Assembly: GCA_052148435.1 (NCBI GenBank)
Contig: JBKQIF010000115.1
Span: 62,001-126,000 of the forward strand
DNA from: JBEKYD01 sp052148435
GTDB lineage: Bacteria > Acidobacteriota > Terriglobia > Bryobacterales > Bryobacteraceae
Length of the DNA: 64,000 nt
Reading direction: 5' to 3'
Positions 16,559 to 24,965 of the stretch are shown here, one piece after another; within the stretch, counting starts at the first letter, position 1; each line of letters begins with the position of its first letter. The position numbers were made by a program, and so were the translations under genes. The notes below the pieces were generated by a model. It made no database searches. It had not been told where the DNA came from and saw only the letters and a list, made by a program, of their open reading frames with translations.

Positions 16559-17842
16559 GTGTTCGTGTGGAGGCGAGGGAGTGTTTTTCACCGAATGATG
16601 CCTATCGCTCTGGCGGCGCTGTTCTTCTTCTCCATCCTGACGCTCTGGTTTCCCACTTACTGGCCTGTCGCCGTATTCCAGGTCGGAATCTTCACTTTGG
16701 CTGTCCTTACATTCTGGCAGAGCCTCGCAGGCCGCGAGGATGGACGTTCCTGGTTTCGTCCATCCGCCCTTTATCCGCTTCTCCCGCTGTCCTTCGCTGT
16801 CGTCTGGGGGCTGTTCCAATGGATAACCCGCCACACCGCGTACGCCTTCGCGACCAAAACGGCCATTGTCCAGTGGGCCACCTTCCTGGCTGTTTTCTGG
16901 GTCGGCTTCTCGCTCTTCCGGGAACCCGAAGTCCGCCGCCACTTCCGGTCCGCAATGCTCTGGTTCAGCTTCCTGGTGGCGGTCCTAGCCACTCTCCAAA
17001 CGTTTACCTCCAACGGCGATGTCTTTTGGCTGTTTCCCAGTGGATACACCGATTACGTAATGGGCCCTATCCTCTACCGCAACCATTACGCCGCCTTCAT
17101 CGAGGCCGTCCTGCCCATCGCGCTCTATGAAGCCTTGCGCCGTGAACGCGATGCTCTTCTCTACTCGGGCATGGCTGCCGTCATGTACGCCTCCGTGATC
17201 GCCTCCGCGTCCCGCGCCGGCACTGTTTTGGCCACCGCGGAAATTATCGTCGTTATCGCTGTCGGATGGATCCGTGGGCGCGCAACCGGCCGCGCTGTCG
17301 GTAACGCGCTCGTCCAAATGTCCGTTTTGTTCGCCGGGTTCACCGCAGTCGTAGGATGGGAGGCTGTCTGGACGCGTTTTTGGGCTCCCGATCCTATGGC
17401 CGTGCGCCACGAACTTGCCGTGTCTTCAATCCATATGGCCGCTACACACCCCTGGTTTGGCGTCGGTCTCGGCACGTGGTCCACCGTCTATCCTCGCTAC
17501 GCCTTGCTGGATGTTGGCGCCTTCGCCAACCAGGCACACAACGACTGGCTACAATGGGCGGCCGAGGGCGGCATCCCCTTCGGCATCATTCTCGCGACGC
17601 TCTTCTTCTGGTGCCTTCGCCCGGCGATCCGTTCCATCTGGGGGGTGGGTGTCATCGCCGTCTTCCTGCACGCGATCGTGGACTACCCCTTCTCTCGCCC
17701 CGCACTCGGCTCCTGGCCCATCCTGATCGTCGCCATGCTGGCAGCGAAAGACCTACGCCCAGGCACGAAACGGTTTATCGTTCGGGAAGGCGACAATTCC
17801 TCGCTGCCCTCGCTCCTCTCAAGCCAGCATCCCCGAAGTTAA
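16559..17842 (+). CDS. Second O-antigen ligase/polymerase-like membrane protein
   Basis: This 427-residue polytopic protein has about 10-11 hydrophobic helices and the Wzy_C loop (THPWFGVGLGTWSTVYPRYALL then FANQAHNDWLQWAAEGGIPFGII). The NQAHNDWLQW segment is the typical ligase motif (H-N-x-x-L/W). It probably joins glycan to an acceptor or polymerises it in the periplasm. The start is uncertain: GTG at 16559 gives the full frame, whereas the paired ATGs at 16595/16598 lie closer to a GAGGCGAGGGA tract. It is distinct from the polymerase at 4254, so the genome segment encodes two such proteins about 12 kb apart. Confidence 0.82.
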   Translation: MFVWRRGSVFHRMMPIALAALFFFSILTLWFPTYWPVAVFQVGIFTLAVLTFWQSLAGREDGRSWFRPSALYPLLPLSFAVVWGLFQWITRHTAYAFATKTAIVQWATFLAVFWVGFSLFREPEVRRHFRSAMLWFSFLVAVLATLQTFTSNGDVFWLFPSGYTDYVMGPILYRNHYAAFIEAVLPIALYEALRRERDALLYSGMAAVMYASVIASASRAGTVLATAEIIVVIAVGWIRGRATGRAVGNALVQMSVLFAGFTAVVGWEAVWTRFWAPDPMAVRHELAVSSIHMAATHPWFGVGLGTWSTVYPRYALLDVGAFANQAHNDWLQWAAEGGIPFGIILATLFFWCLRPAIRSIWGVGVIAVFLHAIVDYPFSRPALGSWPILIVAMLAAKDLRPGTKRFIVREGDNSSLPSLLSSQHPRS

Positions 17843-17928
17843 TCGCCGCCAAGGCCCGCTGATAGCCTCTTCACGGCGGGTTGGCGCAGGGTCATGAAGG
17901 TGATCCCCATGCGATTCCACCGCGGACC

Positions 17929-18888
17929 CTACTCCGGTTTCCCTATGTAGTGTTGTTCGCGGTGGACATCGGCATGGTCCTCTAAGGACTCCAAGTGCGT
18001 GACGACTTCGGCGGGCATCCCCAGTTCGGCCGGCAACCGTTCCTCCAGAATCGTGGCGAGGCGGTGGGCGTCGCTGACCGATGTCAGGCGTGGGAACAAC
18101 AGGTGTACTTCGATGATCTGGCGGTATCCGGTGGTTCGGAAACGTACGCCGTGGTATTGAATGGCCAGTTCCGAACAAATTGTGTCCAGCTTGTCCCGAA
18201 TTCTCCGGCCGGCTTTCGGATCGGAATAGTCCAGAAGCCCGACTGCCGAACGCCAGACCAAAAGCCCTCCCGACCAGAGGATATTCGCGGCGACCGCGAT
18301 GGCCACCAGCGGATCGAATGGTCTCCAGTGCGTCAGCAGCACCAGCCCTAGTCCTCCCACAACGCCAAAGCTGGTCCAGCTATCGGTCAACACGTGCTTG
18401 CTATTGGCTTCGAGAATAAGTGAATTGGTCCGCCGGCCGACGCGCAGGATATAGTAACCGAGACCCGCGTTGACTATTCCAGCCATCAGGATCAGCAACA
18501 CGCCCGTTCCCAGGTTCTCAAGCTGTAACCCGGCGACCCACCTCCGGATCGACTCAAAGAGAATCGCGATCGCGGCCACCACGATCATCGCTCCTTCAAA
18601 TCCGGCGGAGAAGAAAGCGATCCGCTCGTAACCGTAGAGAAAATGAGAGGAAGCCGGTTTCGTGCTGAGCCGGAGACTAAAAGCGGCAAAACCCACGGCT
18701 ATTACATGGATGACCGATTCGGCCGCGTCGGAAAAGATGGCAGCCGAATGGGTCATGAAGTAGGCCGTGGTTTTGCAAATCAGCATTGCCAGGCCGAAAA
18801 CCAGGGAGAGACGCATGGCGAAGCGCGCATCGCGCAAATCCCGTTCTTCTCGCCGTGTTGCGGCGCTAGCCATGGCTTGCGCAGGCAC
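17929..18888 (-). CDS. Cation diffusion facilitator (CDF) transporter
   Basis: CDF proteins export Zn2+, Co2+, Fe2+ or Mn2+ by proton antiport. This 319-residue copy has six helices. The TM2 metal site pattern is in SAAIFSDAAESVIHV and the TM5 H-x3-D site is in NSKHVLTDSWTSFGV. A C-terminal cytoplasmic metallochaperone-like domain follows (YHGVRFRTTGYRQIIEVHLLFP ... LGMPAEVVTHLES). Metal choice cannot be determined from these residues alone. It is convergent with the Wzy-like gene and has an 86-base spacer without an obvious terminator. Confidence 0.92.
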   Translation of the reverse strand: MPAQAMASAATRREERDLRDARFAMRLSLVFGLAMLICKTTAYFMTHSAAIFSDAAESVIHVIAVGFAAFSLRLSTKPASSHFLYGYERIAFFSAGFEGAMIVVAAIAILFESIRRWVAGLQLENLGTGVLLILMAGIVNAGLGYYILRVGRRTNSLILEANSKHVLTDSWTSFGVVGGLGLVLLTHWRPFDPLVAIAVAANILWSGGLLVWRSAVGLLDYSDPKAGRRIRDKLDTICSELAIQYHGVRFRTTGYRQIIEVHLLFPRLTSVSDAHRLATILEERLPAELGMPAEVVTHLESLEDHADVHREQHYIGKPE

Positions 18889-18930
18889 GCTCAGGATCCC
18901 CGGATCGGAAGTTTAGCATGTGGCACAAGT

Positions 18931-19138
18931 AGCGGTCAGCTTTCAGCGGTCAGCTTGAACCTTCGCGGCCGGGAGTCGGCTGCCCACGTTGTCCTCGATT
19001 AACAGTGACCGTGCGAAGTCATGCTTTTCAACGGCTCTGACTGGCATTTCGCCGCCGTGGTTCATATAGGTGTCGTCCTCCTTCGCCTCGCCTTTGGGCC
19101 GGCTGCAAGAAGCTGAAAGCTGATGGCTGACCGCTGAC
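18931..19138. repeat. Repeat-bracketed segment with inverted GCTGAAAGCTGACCGCTGA-like ends
   Basis: The left end has AGCGGTCAGCTT twice (18931-18942 and 18945-18956). The right end (19110-19137) has the reverse-complement type sequence AGCTGAAAGCTGA followed by GGCTGACCGCTGA. The two ends face each other across about 150 bases. A related degenerate copy is at 61382-61404. This looks like a dispersed palindromic repeat family rather than an insertion sequence, because there is no transposase. Confidence 0.6.
18943..19065 (-). CDS. Possible 40-residue ORF inside the repeat-bracketed segment
   Basis: The frame begins MNHGGEMPVRAVEKHDF and ends with its TGA inside the left repeat arm. A strong AAGGAGG lies 11 bases upstream of the ATG. 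I do not recognise the peptide and see no hydrophobic or metal-binding motif. Only the ribosome-binding site and position support it. It may be a remnant of a longer gene trimmed by repeats. Confidence 0.25.
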   Translation of the reverse strand: MNHGGEMPVRAVEKHDFARSLLIEDNVGSRLPAAKVQADR

Positions 19139-19148
19139 GGCTTCTTCT

Positions 19149-19730
19149 TCAGCGTACCGGCTTCCAGACGGCATGTATGGTGATGGCTACCTTGTCGTCG
19201 ACGCGCAAGAACAGGGTACTTGGATTTTTCATGCCCCACTTCTGGTAGGGAACGTTAAACTGGGTGGCCGCCTTGAACTCACCGTTGACCGGCTCGACCT
19301 GCATGGACATGGTGATTTCGTGGCCCGCGCCATGGATTTCAAAAGTGCCGTGCACCTCCACCTGGGAGACGCCTTGCGGGGACACTTTGCCTTGGATGCG
19401 GTCGGGGCGGAAAACAATTTCGGAATACTTGTCGCTCTCCAGAATTTCGCGGTTCATTTTGCGGTCGCGGGTGGAGTTGCCGCTATTGCCGCTTTTGGCA
19501 TCCACCACCATATCGCCGCTGGCTTTGCCGCTTTCGGGGTCGAAGCGCAGATCGCCGCGCTTGATGGTAAAGGCGCCGTGCACGGTGTGCAGCACGTCGC
19601 CCAAGGTATACTCGACCTTGGTTTGGGCCGCGTCCAGTTGCCAGGCCGTCTCCTGCGCGGCCAGAGAACCGGCGAAGAGCACTGCGAACAGTGGCAGTTG
19701 CCATCGGTAAGAGTGAAGCGGTTTGGTCAT
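19149..19730 (-). CDS. YceI-like exported lipid-binding lipocalin-fold protein
   Basis: This 193-residue protein has a signal peptide (QLPLFAVLFAGSLAAQ) and then the YceI pattern: WQLDAAQTKVEYTLGDVLHTVHGAF, GDMVVDAKSGNSGNSTRDRKMN, LESDKYSEIVFRP, and a final VAITIHAVW strand. YceI beta barrels bind long isoprenoid or amphipathic lipids in the periplasm. Its ATG overlaps the stop of the FAD reductase gene (TGATG), so the two are translated together. A longer frame reading back into that gene is spurious. The pairing suggests handling of a polyprenyl-type molecule. Confidence 0.87.
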   Translation of the reverse strand: MTKPLHSYRWQLPLFAVLFAGSLAAQETAWQLDAAQTKVEYTLGDVLHTVHGAFTIKRGDLRFDPESGKASGDMVVDAKSGNSGNSTRDRKMNREILESDKYSEIVFRPDRIQGKVSPQGVSQVEVHGTFEIHGAGHEITMSMQVEPVNGEFKAATQFNVPYQKWGMKNPSTLFLRVDDKVAITIHAVWKPVR

Positions 19731-20839
19731 CAGGTGAACATCCCCCAGCCGAGCGAAAGTCCGTTGGCCACACAATTGAAAGCGGAAAGCTCGCCCACGT
19801 GCATGGCCAGCATGCGGGCGAACAGACGGGGGTCGCGCGCCATGGCCCGGAAGGTCCGCCGGCGCAGCGCGGGAAAACGGTCGAGCGTGAGCATCAGATC
19901 TCCCATCCATTGGGGCCGCCGTCCCAGCCGCCGGTGGGCAGCCTGATAGACGGAAAGATCTTCGCGGGCCAGTGCCGCAGCCAGCGCAACCGCCTGCTGG
20001 AAGAGCAGGCACAAGCCTTCGCCGGTAACGGCGTCGACCGAACCGGAGGCGTCGCCGATCAGCGCCACATTGGCTCTCCATACGCGCTTGAGGCGCCGGG
20101 TGGCCGAAACCCCACCGCGCTCGGAAGAAGCCTCCGCGGCCGATTCCAGACGGCTCCGCAGTTGCGGAAAGCGAGACAGACCGGCATCCAGGCGCAGATG
20201 CGGATCGCGCGAGATCGCGACCACGCAGACCTCGCCATCGCTCACCGGAGTGACGTAAACCTGGCAGCCGTCGCCCCAGTGGATTTCCATGAACTCGCTC
20301 CAGGGCGCAATCCGGTAATGGCGGCGAAACCCATAGCGCCGGCTGTCGCGCTCACTGGCGGCAAGGCCGCCCCAGCGCCGCACGGCCGAGTTGCCGCCGT
20401 CGGCGCCGACGATCCAGCGCGCGCGCACCAGACGATTGTCCACCCACACTCCGGCGTTTACCAGAGAGGTTACGCGCGCGCCCCACAGCATCCGCACGCC
20501 GGCCTGATAAGCATGGTCGACGAGGAACTGGTGCAGCGCGGTGCGGCGCAGCCCGAAGCCGCGGCCGGTGGGGAAACGGGCCGCCACCGATTCTGCGCCT
20601 TCGGCGAAGCGGATGCCGGCGAAGGACCGCGGCCCAGCGTCCTCGAGCGCCAGTCCCAGCGAGCGCGCCGCCCGTACGCCATCCGGCATGATACCTTCGC
20701 CGCAAGCCTTATCCAGCGGCGGTTGGCTGCAATCGGCCACGGTAACTTCGAGTCCCAGCCGGCGAGCCGCAAGCGCGGCCGCCAGTCCGGCGGGACCGCC
20801 GCCGACGATGAACAAGTCGGTAGCGGAAAGCGGCGTCAT
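19730..20839 (-). CDS. FAD-dependent oxidoreductase, geranylgeranyl-reductase-like
   Basis: This 369-residue flavoprotein of the para-hydroxybenzoate hydroxylase/geranylgeranyl reductase superfamily begins with the dinucleotide-binding motif DLFIVGGGPAGLAAALAARRLG. It has CGEGIMPDGVRAARSLG, FGLRRTALHQFLVDHA, VGADGGNSAVRRW and the flavin motif VALIGDASGSVDAVTGEGLCL. Family members reduce isoprenoid double bonds or hydroxylate aromatics. Coupling to a YceI-like gene argues for an isoprenoid substrate. In some actinobacteria a type III polyketide synthase accompanies such genes; none is present here. Confidence 0.87.
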   Translation of the reverse strand: MTPLSATDLFIVGGGPAGLAAALAARRLGLEVTVADCSQPPLDKACGEGIMPDGVRAARSLGLALEDAGPRSFAGIRFAEGAESVAARFPTGRGFGLRRTALHQFLVDHAYQAGVRMLWGARVTSLVNAGVWVDNRLVRARWIVGADGGNSAVRRWGGLAASERDSRRYGFRRHYRIAPWSEFMEIHWGDGCQVYVTPVSDGEVCVVAISRDPHLRLDAGLSRFPQLRSRLESAAEASSERGGVSATRRLKRVWRANVALIGDASGSVDAVTGEGLCLLFQQAVALAAALAREDLSVYQAAHRRLGRRPQWMGDLMLTLDRFPALRRRTFRAMARDPRLFARMLAMHVGELSAFNCVANGLSLGWGMFT

Positions 20840-21280
20840 CTCCCTACTTCTCCATTTGCCATGGTCGGAGCAGAGCGAACAGCCGCACCCACCGGGGGTT
20901 CACATGCGCTCGGTACAGGACGCCGTTCGACGCCGCCGCTAAACAAACAGACATCCGTTTCGAAGTTCCATGTTCTAGTGTTATTGCAATTGTGACGACA
21001 CCCGCAGGTGGCTGGTTTCAGGCATTTTTCGGTAGCGTTGGATCGCCCGTTGCCCCGCGTCTTTCAGGCGAAAAACTTCTCGCGCCAAACGATCGTGAGT
21101 GAGACGCCAGGCGGCTGGGACGGAGAGTTGGGTCACTCAAGGCTCAGGGCATTTTCGCCACCCTGACATCGGGGCGCCAGCGGCAAACCGCCGCCCGCCG
21201 CGCGCTCGCCGTGACGGAGTCACCTTGCGTGCCCCGCCGGAATGACGGCGCGGTAGCGCTCGGGCGGTATGCTGTAGGGC
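20840..21280. other. 441-base divergent intergenic region without recognised features
   Basis: This spacer lies between the leftward FAD reductase gene and the rightward glycosidase gene. No open frame on either strand has family features. I see no tandem repeat or hairpin strong enough to call. It should contain the promoters of both flanking units, but no convincing -35/-10 pair was found. Confidence 0.4.
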
Positions 21281-22987
21281 ATGAAGAATAAGACCCGCCT
21301 TTCGATTGCGGGCGCAGCGGTCCTGCTCGCGCTCGCGGCGGCCGGGCAGGTGAATGCGCCTAAGCCCGCTTCCGTGCCTCACTTGGAGAAGCGCGGGAAC
21401 GCCACCCAGCTCATCGTGGATGGACGGCCCTATCTGGCCTTGGCGGCGGAGCTGGCCAATTCGGCTTCTTCCAACATGGAGTACCTGGCGCCTTACTGGT
21501 CCAGGCTCGTGGCGTCCCACGTGAATACGGTTGTGGTGGCCGTGTCCTGGGAGTTGATCGAGCCCGATCCCGGCAAGTTCGACTTCTCCCTGGTGGACGC
21601 CATCATCCGGGATGCCCACAAGCACAACCTCCGCCTGATGCTGCTGTGGTTCGGAAGCTGGAAGAACAGCATGTCCACCTACGCGCCCGCGTGGGTCAAG
21701 AAGGACACCCGGCAGTTTCCCCTGGTGGTGGATGAGAACGGCAACGGGCTGAACATGATGTCGGTGTTCTACGAAGCCAACTGGAAAGCCGATGCCAAGG
21801 CCTACCGAGCCTTGATGCGGCACCTGCGGGAGGTGGATGGGCGGGACCAGACGGTCCTCATGATGCAGGTGGAGAACGAGGTGGGCATTCGCGGCACTCT
21901 TCGCGACCACGCGCCGGAAGCGGATAAGGCGCTCAACGGGCCGGTTCCCAAACAGCTGATGGACTACCTGGCGAAGAACCGCGACTCGCTCATTCCCGAG
22001 ATTCGCAAGCAGTGGGCAGATAACGACAACAGGACCTCGGGCACGTGGCGGGAAGTCTTCGGCAGCGACCGCCGGGCCGACGGCATCTTCATGTCCTGGT
22101 ATTACGCCCGCTACATGGACCAGGTCGCGGCGGCCGGAAAAGCGGAGTATCCCATCCCGACGTTTGTGAACGCTGCGTTGGGCGACTGGGCCGGCCAGTA
22201 CTCGAGCGGCGCGGCACTGGCCGATACCCTCAACATCTGGCAAGCCGCCGCGCCGCACATCGATATCCTTACTCCGTGCATCTACCGGCCGGTCTTCTCC
22301 GAGTGGGCCTCGCTGTTCCACCGTGCGGGCAACCCTCTGTTCATCCCGGAAACGCGGCCCGACCCGGGCTATGCCGTGTGGGCATTCGGCAGACACGACC
22401 TGATCGGTTTTTCGCCGTTCGCCTATGAGCGTTCCGCCGACGGCAACACGCCGCTGGCGCGCGCTTATAACGTACTCGGGCAGCTTGCGCCGCTGATCCT
22501 CGAAGGGCAATCGAAGGGCACCATCAGTGCAGCCGTGGTGGACCCCGACAAGCAATCGGGGAGCGTGGAACTGGGCGGCTACACGTTCGAGCTTAAGCCG
22601 GGACGGGGCCCCGGTGCGCAGCCCGCGAACCAGCAGGCAGCCGGCGGGCGCGGTCAGACCGGCGTTGGGCCCGAACAGGGCGCGTTTAACTCATCCACCG
22701 GCTATGCGATGTTCATCTTGACGGGTCCCGACGAGTTCGTCGTCATGGGGTCCGGTGGGCAGATCACCTTCCATCCCAATACGCCCGGGCCCAAGACGGC
22801 ATCCATTTCGACGCTTGAAGAGGGCAGCTACGTGCATGGCCGCTGGGTTCCGGGCCGCCGGCTGAACGGCGACGACACGTCGCTCGATTATAGCCTGGTG
22901 GAGCAAGCCAAGCGGAATCAGTCTGGCCAGGGGCTTCGCTTCGGGAACGACCCTTCCATCGTGCACCTCACGATTTACCGTTATTGA
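21281..22987 (+). CDS. Exported GH35/GH42-like beta-galactosidase with DUF5597 domain
   Basis: The 568-residue protein has a signal peptide (AGAAVLLALAAAGQV). Its TIM barrel starts with LANSASSNMEYLAPYWSRLVASHVNTVVVAVSWELIEPDPGKFDF. The likely acid/base Glu is in MMQVENEVGIRG (near residue 205) and the nucleophile Glu is in FIPETRPDPGYAVWAFGRHD. The C-terminal part, including the VELGGYTFELKPG and YAMFILTGPDEFVVMGSGGQITF segments, matches the DUF5597 domain appended to GH35-type enzymes. It probably removes beta-galactosyl residues outside the cytoplasm. No transporter is adjacent. Confidence 0.88.
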   Translation: MKNKTRLSIAGAAVLLALAAAGQVNAPKPASVPHLEKRGNATQLIVDGRPYLALAAELANSASSNMEYLAPYWSRLVASHVNTVVVAVSWELIEPDPGKFDFSLVDAIIRDAHKHNLRLMLLWFGSWKNSMSTYAPAWVKKDTRQFPLVVDENGNGLNMMSVFYEANWKADAKAYRALMRHLREVDGRDQTVLMMQVENEVGIRGTLRDHAPEADKALNGPVPKQLMDYLAKNRDSLIPEIRKQWADNDNRTSGTWREVFGSDRRADGIFMSWYYARYMDQVAAAGKAEYPIPTFVNAALGDWAGQYSSGAALADTLNIWQAAAPHIDILTPCIYRPVFSEWASLFHRAGNPLFIPETRPDPGYAVWAFGRHDLIGFSPFAYERSADGNTPLARAYNVLGQLAPLILEGQSKGTISAAVVDPDKQSGSVELGGYTFELKPGRGPGAQPANQQAAGGRGQTGVGPEQGAFNSSTGYAMFILTGPDEFVVMGSGGQITFHPNTPGPKTASISTLEEGSYVHGRWVPGRRLNGDDTSLDYSLVEQAKRNQSGQGLRFGNDPSIVHLTIYRY

Positions 22988-23162
22988 GCGTGAGGGCAGG
23001 ACTCTCGATGGTTTGTGTAGGCGGAGGGGCCGCCCCGGCAAGTCTGCCACCGTATTGTGCGAGACAATCAAGTGTGAACCATCACGCTCGCAATGCCTCC
23101 CACCAACACTCTGGGGGTTGTTTTCGCGTCTTCTCCGGCGGGAAGGCAGCGGCTCACTGAGT

Positions 23163-23840
23163 ATGGAACACTCATCCCTGCCCGCGGTGGAACTGGTGGT
23201 GCGGACCATCGCGGAGACCGCCGTCGCCAACGAGACCTACTTCTGTCAATTGGATTCCGTGGTTGGCGACGGCGATTTCGGCTATTCCCTGGCGCGGGGT
23301 TTCGAAAAGGTCCTGGAGGGCTTCGGCGGGTTCGACCGTTCGAGCCCCGGGGCCTTTCTCAAGAAAGTCGGCCTGACGATCGCGAGCCGCGTGGGTGGAA
23401 CATCCGGCCCTATCTGGGGGACGGCGTTTCTGCGCGCCGGAACCGCGGCCGGGGCGAAGGCCGCGCTCTCCGGGGCCGACGTCGTGGCGATGCTGCGCGC
23501 CGCCGTGGAGGGGATAGTGGCGCGCGGAGGCGCTTCGCTGGGAGACAAGACCTTGCTGGATGCCCTGGTTCCGGCAATCGACCGCCTGGAAGCGGACCTG
23601 GCGGCAGGCGCAGCCGAAGCCCTGGCCAACGCCGCTCAGGTGGCCGAGCGTGCGGCGGCGGAGACCTCCGGTATGCTTGCCAAACGAGGCCGGGCTTCCT
23701 ACACGGGAGAGCGCAGCATCGGCTCTCCGGATCCGGGTGCGGTTGCGATCGGAGTGATTGCCAGCCGCGTAAGCGCCGCCTGGCGCGAGTATGGTTCATC
23801 GAAAGGCGCAATGGATACTCATGAGAAAATTCGTCAATGA
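23163..23840 (+). CDS. dhaL: Dihydroxyacetone kinase subunit L (nucleotide/phosphoryl domain)
   Basis: DhaL binds ADP or ATP through Mg2+ and transfers phosphate to dihydroxyacetone held by DhaK. The 225-residue protein has the Asp-rich ligand loop (QLDSVVGDGDFGYSLARGF), GGTSGPIWGTAFLRAG, SLGDKTLLDALVPA and the closing GRASYTGERSIGSPDPGA motif. I start at the ATG 23163, since the longer GTG frame adds 50 residues with no domain. The last seven codons overlap the DhaK gene in another frame. No DhaM (PTS phosphodonor) gene is nearby, so ATP is the likelier donor. Confidence 0.88.
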   Translation: MEHSSLPAVELVVRTIAETAVANETYFCQLDSVVGDGDFGYSLARGFEKVLEGFGGFDRSSPGAFLKKVGLTIASRVGGTSGPIWGTAFLRAGTAAGAKAALSGADVVAMLRAAVEGIVARGGASLGDKTLLDALVPAIDRLEADLAAGAAEALANAAQVAERAAAETSGMLAKRGRASYTGERSIGSPDPGAVAIGVIASRVSAAWREYGSSKGAMDTHEKIRQ

Positions 23841-24816
23841 CCCCAAGCAGTTCGTACCCGAGATGTTGAAGGGAATCGCGCTCGCGAACCCGGCCGAGCT
23901 GCGCTATGTGCCGGAGTACAACCTGATCATGCGCGCCGATGCGCCCAGCAGCCGGAAAGTATCCATCGTGCAGGGCTCCGGCTCGGGCCATGAGCCGGCC
24001 CACGTCATGCTGGTGGGCAAAGGCATGCTGGACGCCGCCTGTCCCGGCGATGTTTTCTCGGCGCCTCCGGTCGATTACGTGTACGAAACCACCAAGTTGA
24101 TGAAGTCGGAGAAAGGCGTCCTCCACCTGGTCAACAACTATACCGGCGACCGGCTGGCTTTCGACATGGCTCGCGAAATGGCCGAGGCCGACGGGATTCG
24201 CGTGGAGACGCTCCTCATCGACGACGATGTGGCCGTAAAGGACTCGACCCACACCGTCGGCCGCCGCGGAGTGGCCGGGAACTTCTTCGTCATGAAGGCC
24301 GTGGGCGCGGCCGCCGAGTGCGGCGCGGAGCTGGACTCGCTGGTCGCGCTGGGCAAGCGGGTCAATAGCGTCACCCGCACCATGGGGATCGCCTTGAGCT
24401 CGTGTACGCCGCCGGCCAAAGGTTCACCGCTGTTTCAGATCGCCGAAGACGAGATGGAGGTGGGGGTCGGAATCCACGGCGAACCCGGACGGCGCCGCGC
24501 CAAACAGGCGTCGGCAAACGAGGTGGTATCCCTGCTGCTGGAGGCGGTCATGCCGGATTTGCCGTTCGGCTCGGGAGACCGGGTGGCGCTGATGATCAAC
24601 GGCCTGGGTGGGACGCCGATCGCCGAACTCTACCTGCTTTATGGAATCGCCCACGAGCGGCTGGCGGCGCAAGGCATTCAGGTGGCCCGAAGCTATGTGG
24701 GCGAGTATTGCACCTCGCTCGATATGGCCGGCGCGTCGCTCACCCTGGTCAAGCTGGATGACGAGCTGATGAGCCTCCTGCTGGCGCCGGCCGTAATTCC
24801 CTATCGCGTCTTTTAG
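23821..24816 (+). CDS. dhaK: Dihydroxyacetone kinase subunit K (substrate-binding)
   Basis: This 331-residue DhaK forms a covalent hemiaminal with dihydroxyacetone or a related short ketose. Its GSGSGHEPAHVMLVGKGMLDAACPGDVFSAPP segment is the substrate-binding signature. The reactive histidine is in EVGVGIHGEPGRRR. It also has LLIDDDVAVKDSTHTVGRRGVAGNFFVMKAVGAAAE. Start ATG 23821 matches the usual N-terminus (MRKFVNDPKQFVPEMLKGI). The order here is L then K, the reverse of many operons. Some DhaK/L-like pairs phosphorylate other ketoses such as erythrulose, so the exact sugar is open. Confidence 0.9.
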   Translation: MRKFVNDPKQFVPEMLKGIALANPAELRYVPEYNLIMRADAPSSRKVSIVQGSGSGHEPAHVMLVGKGMLDAACPGDVFSAPPVDYVYETTKLMKSEKGVLHLVNNYTGDRLAFDMAREMAEADGIRVETLLIDDDVAVKDSTHTVGRRGVAGNFFVMKAVGAAAECGAELDSLVALGKRVNSVTRTMGIALSSCTPPAKGSPLFQIAEDEMEVGVGIHGEPGRRRAKQASANEVVSLLLEAVMPDLPFGSGDRVALMINGLGGTPIAELYLLYGIAHERLAAQGIQVARSYVGEYCTSLDMAGASLTLVKLDDELMSLLLAPAVIPYRVF

Positions 24817-24965
24817 TTTACGGTGGTTATCCCCGCCCTCCCACGATGGAGTCGCCGGGCGGGTTTCCCGTGTCCGGATATGCTCCGGCTCCGCGAGTTT
24901 ACCGGCCCGGTGGCTGAAACGAGGCGCCCGCACCTAGCCAGGCGCCAGCCTGAGCGAGGTCCAGC

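Noticed and set aside
18931..19138. Insertion sequence
   Set aside because: No transposase and no target-site duplication recognised; arms are short dispersed repeats.
19691..20995. 434-codon plus frame
   Set aside because: Antisense to the FAD reductase, which has a full dinucleotide motif and conserved flavin motifs.
21137..22555. 472-codon minus frame
   Set aside because: Shadow of the exported GH35-like gene; composition His/Arg/Val-rich and without motif.
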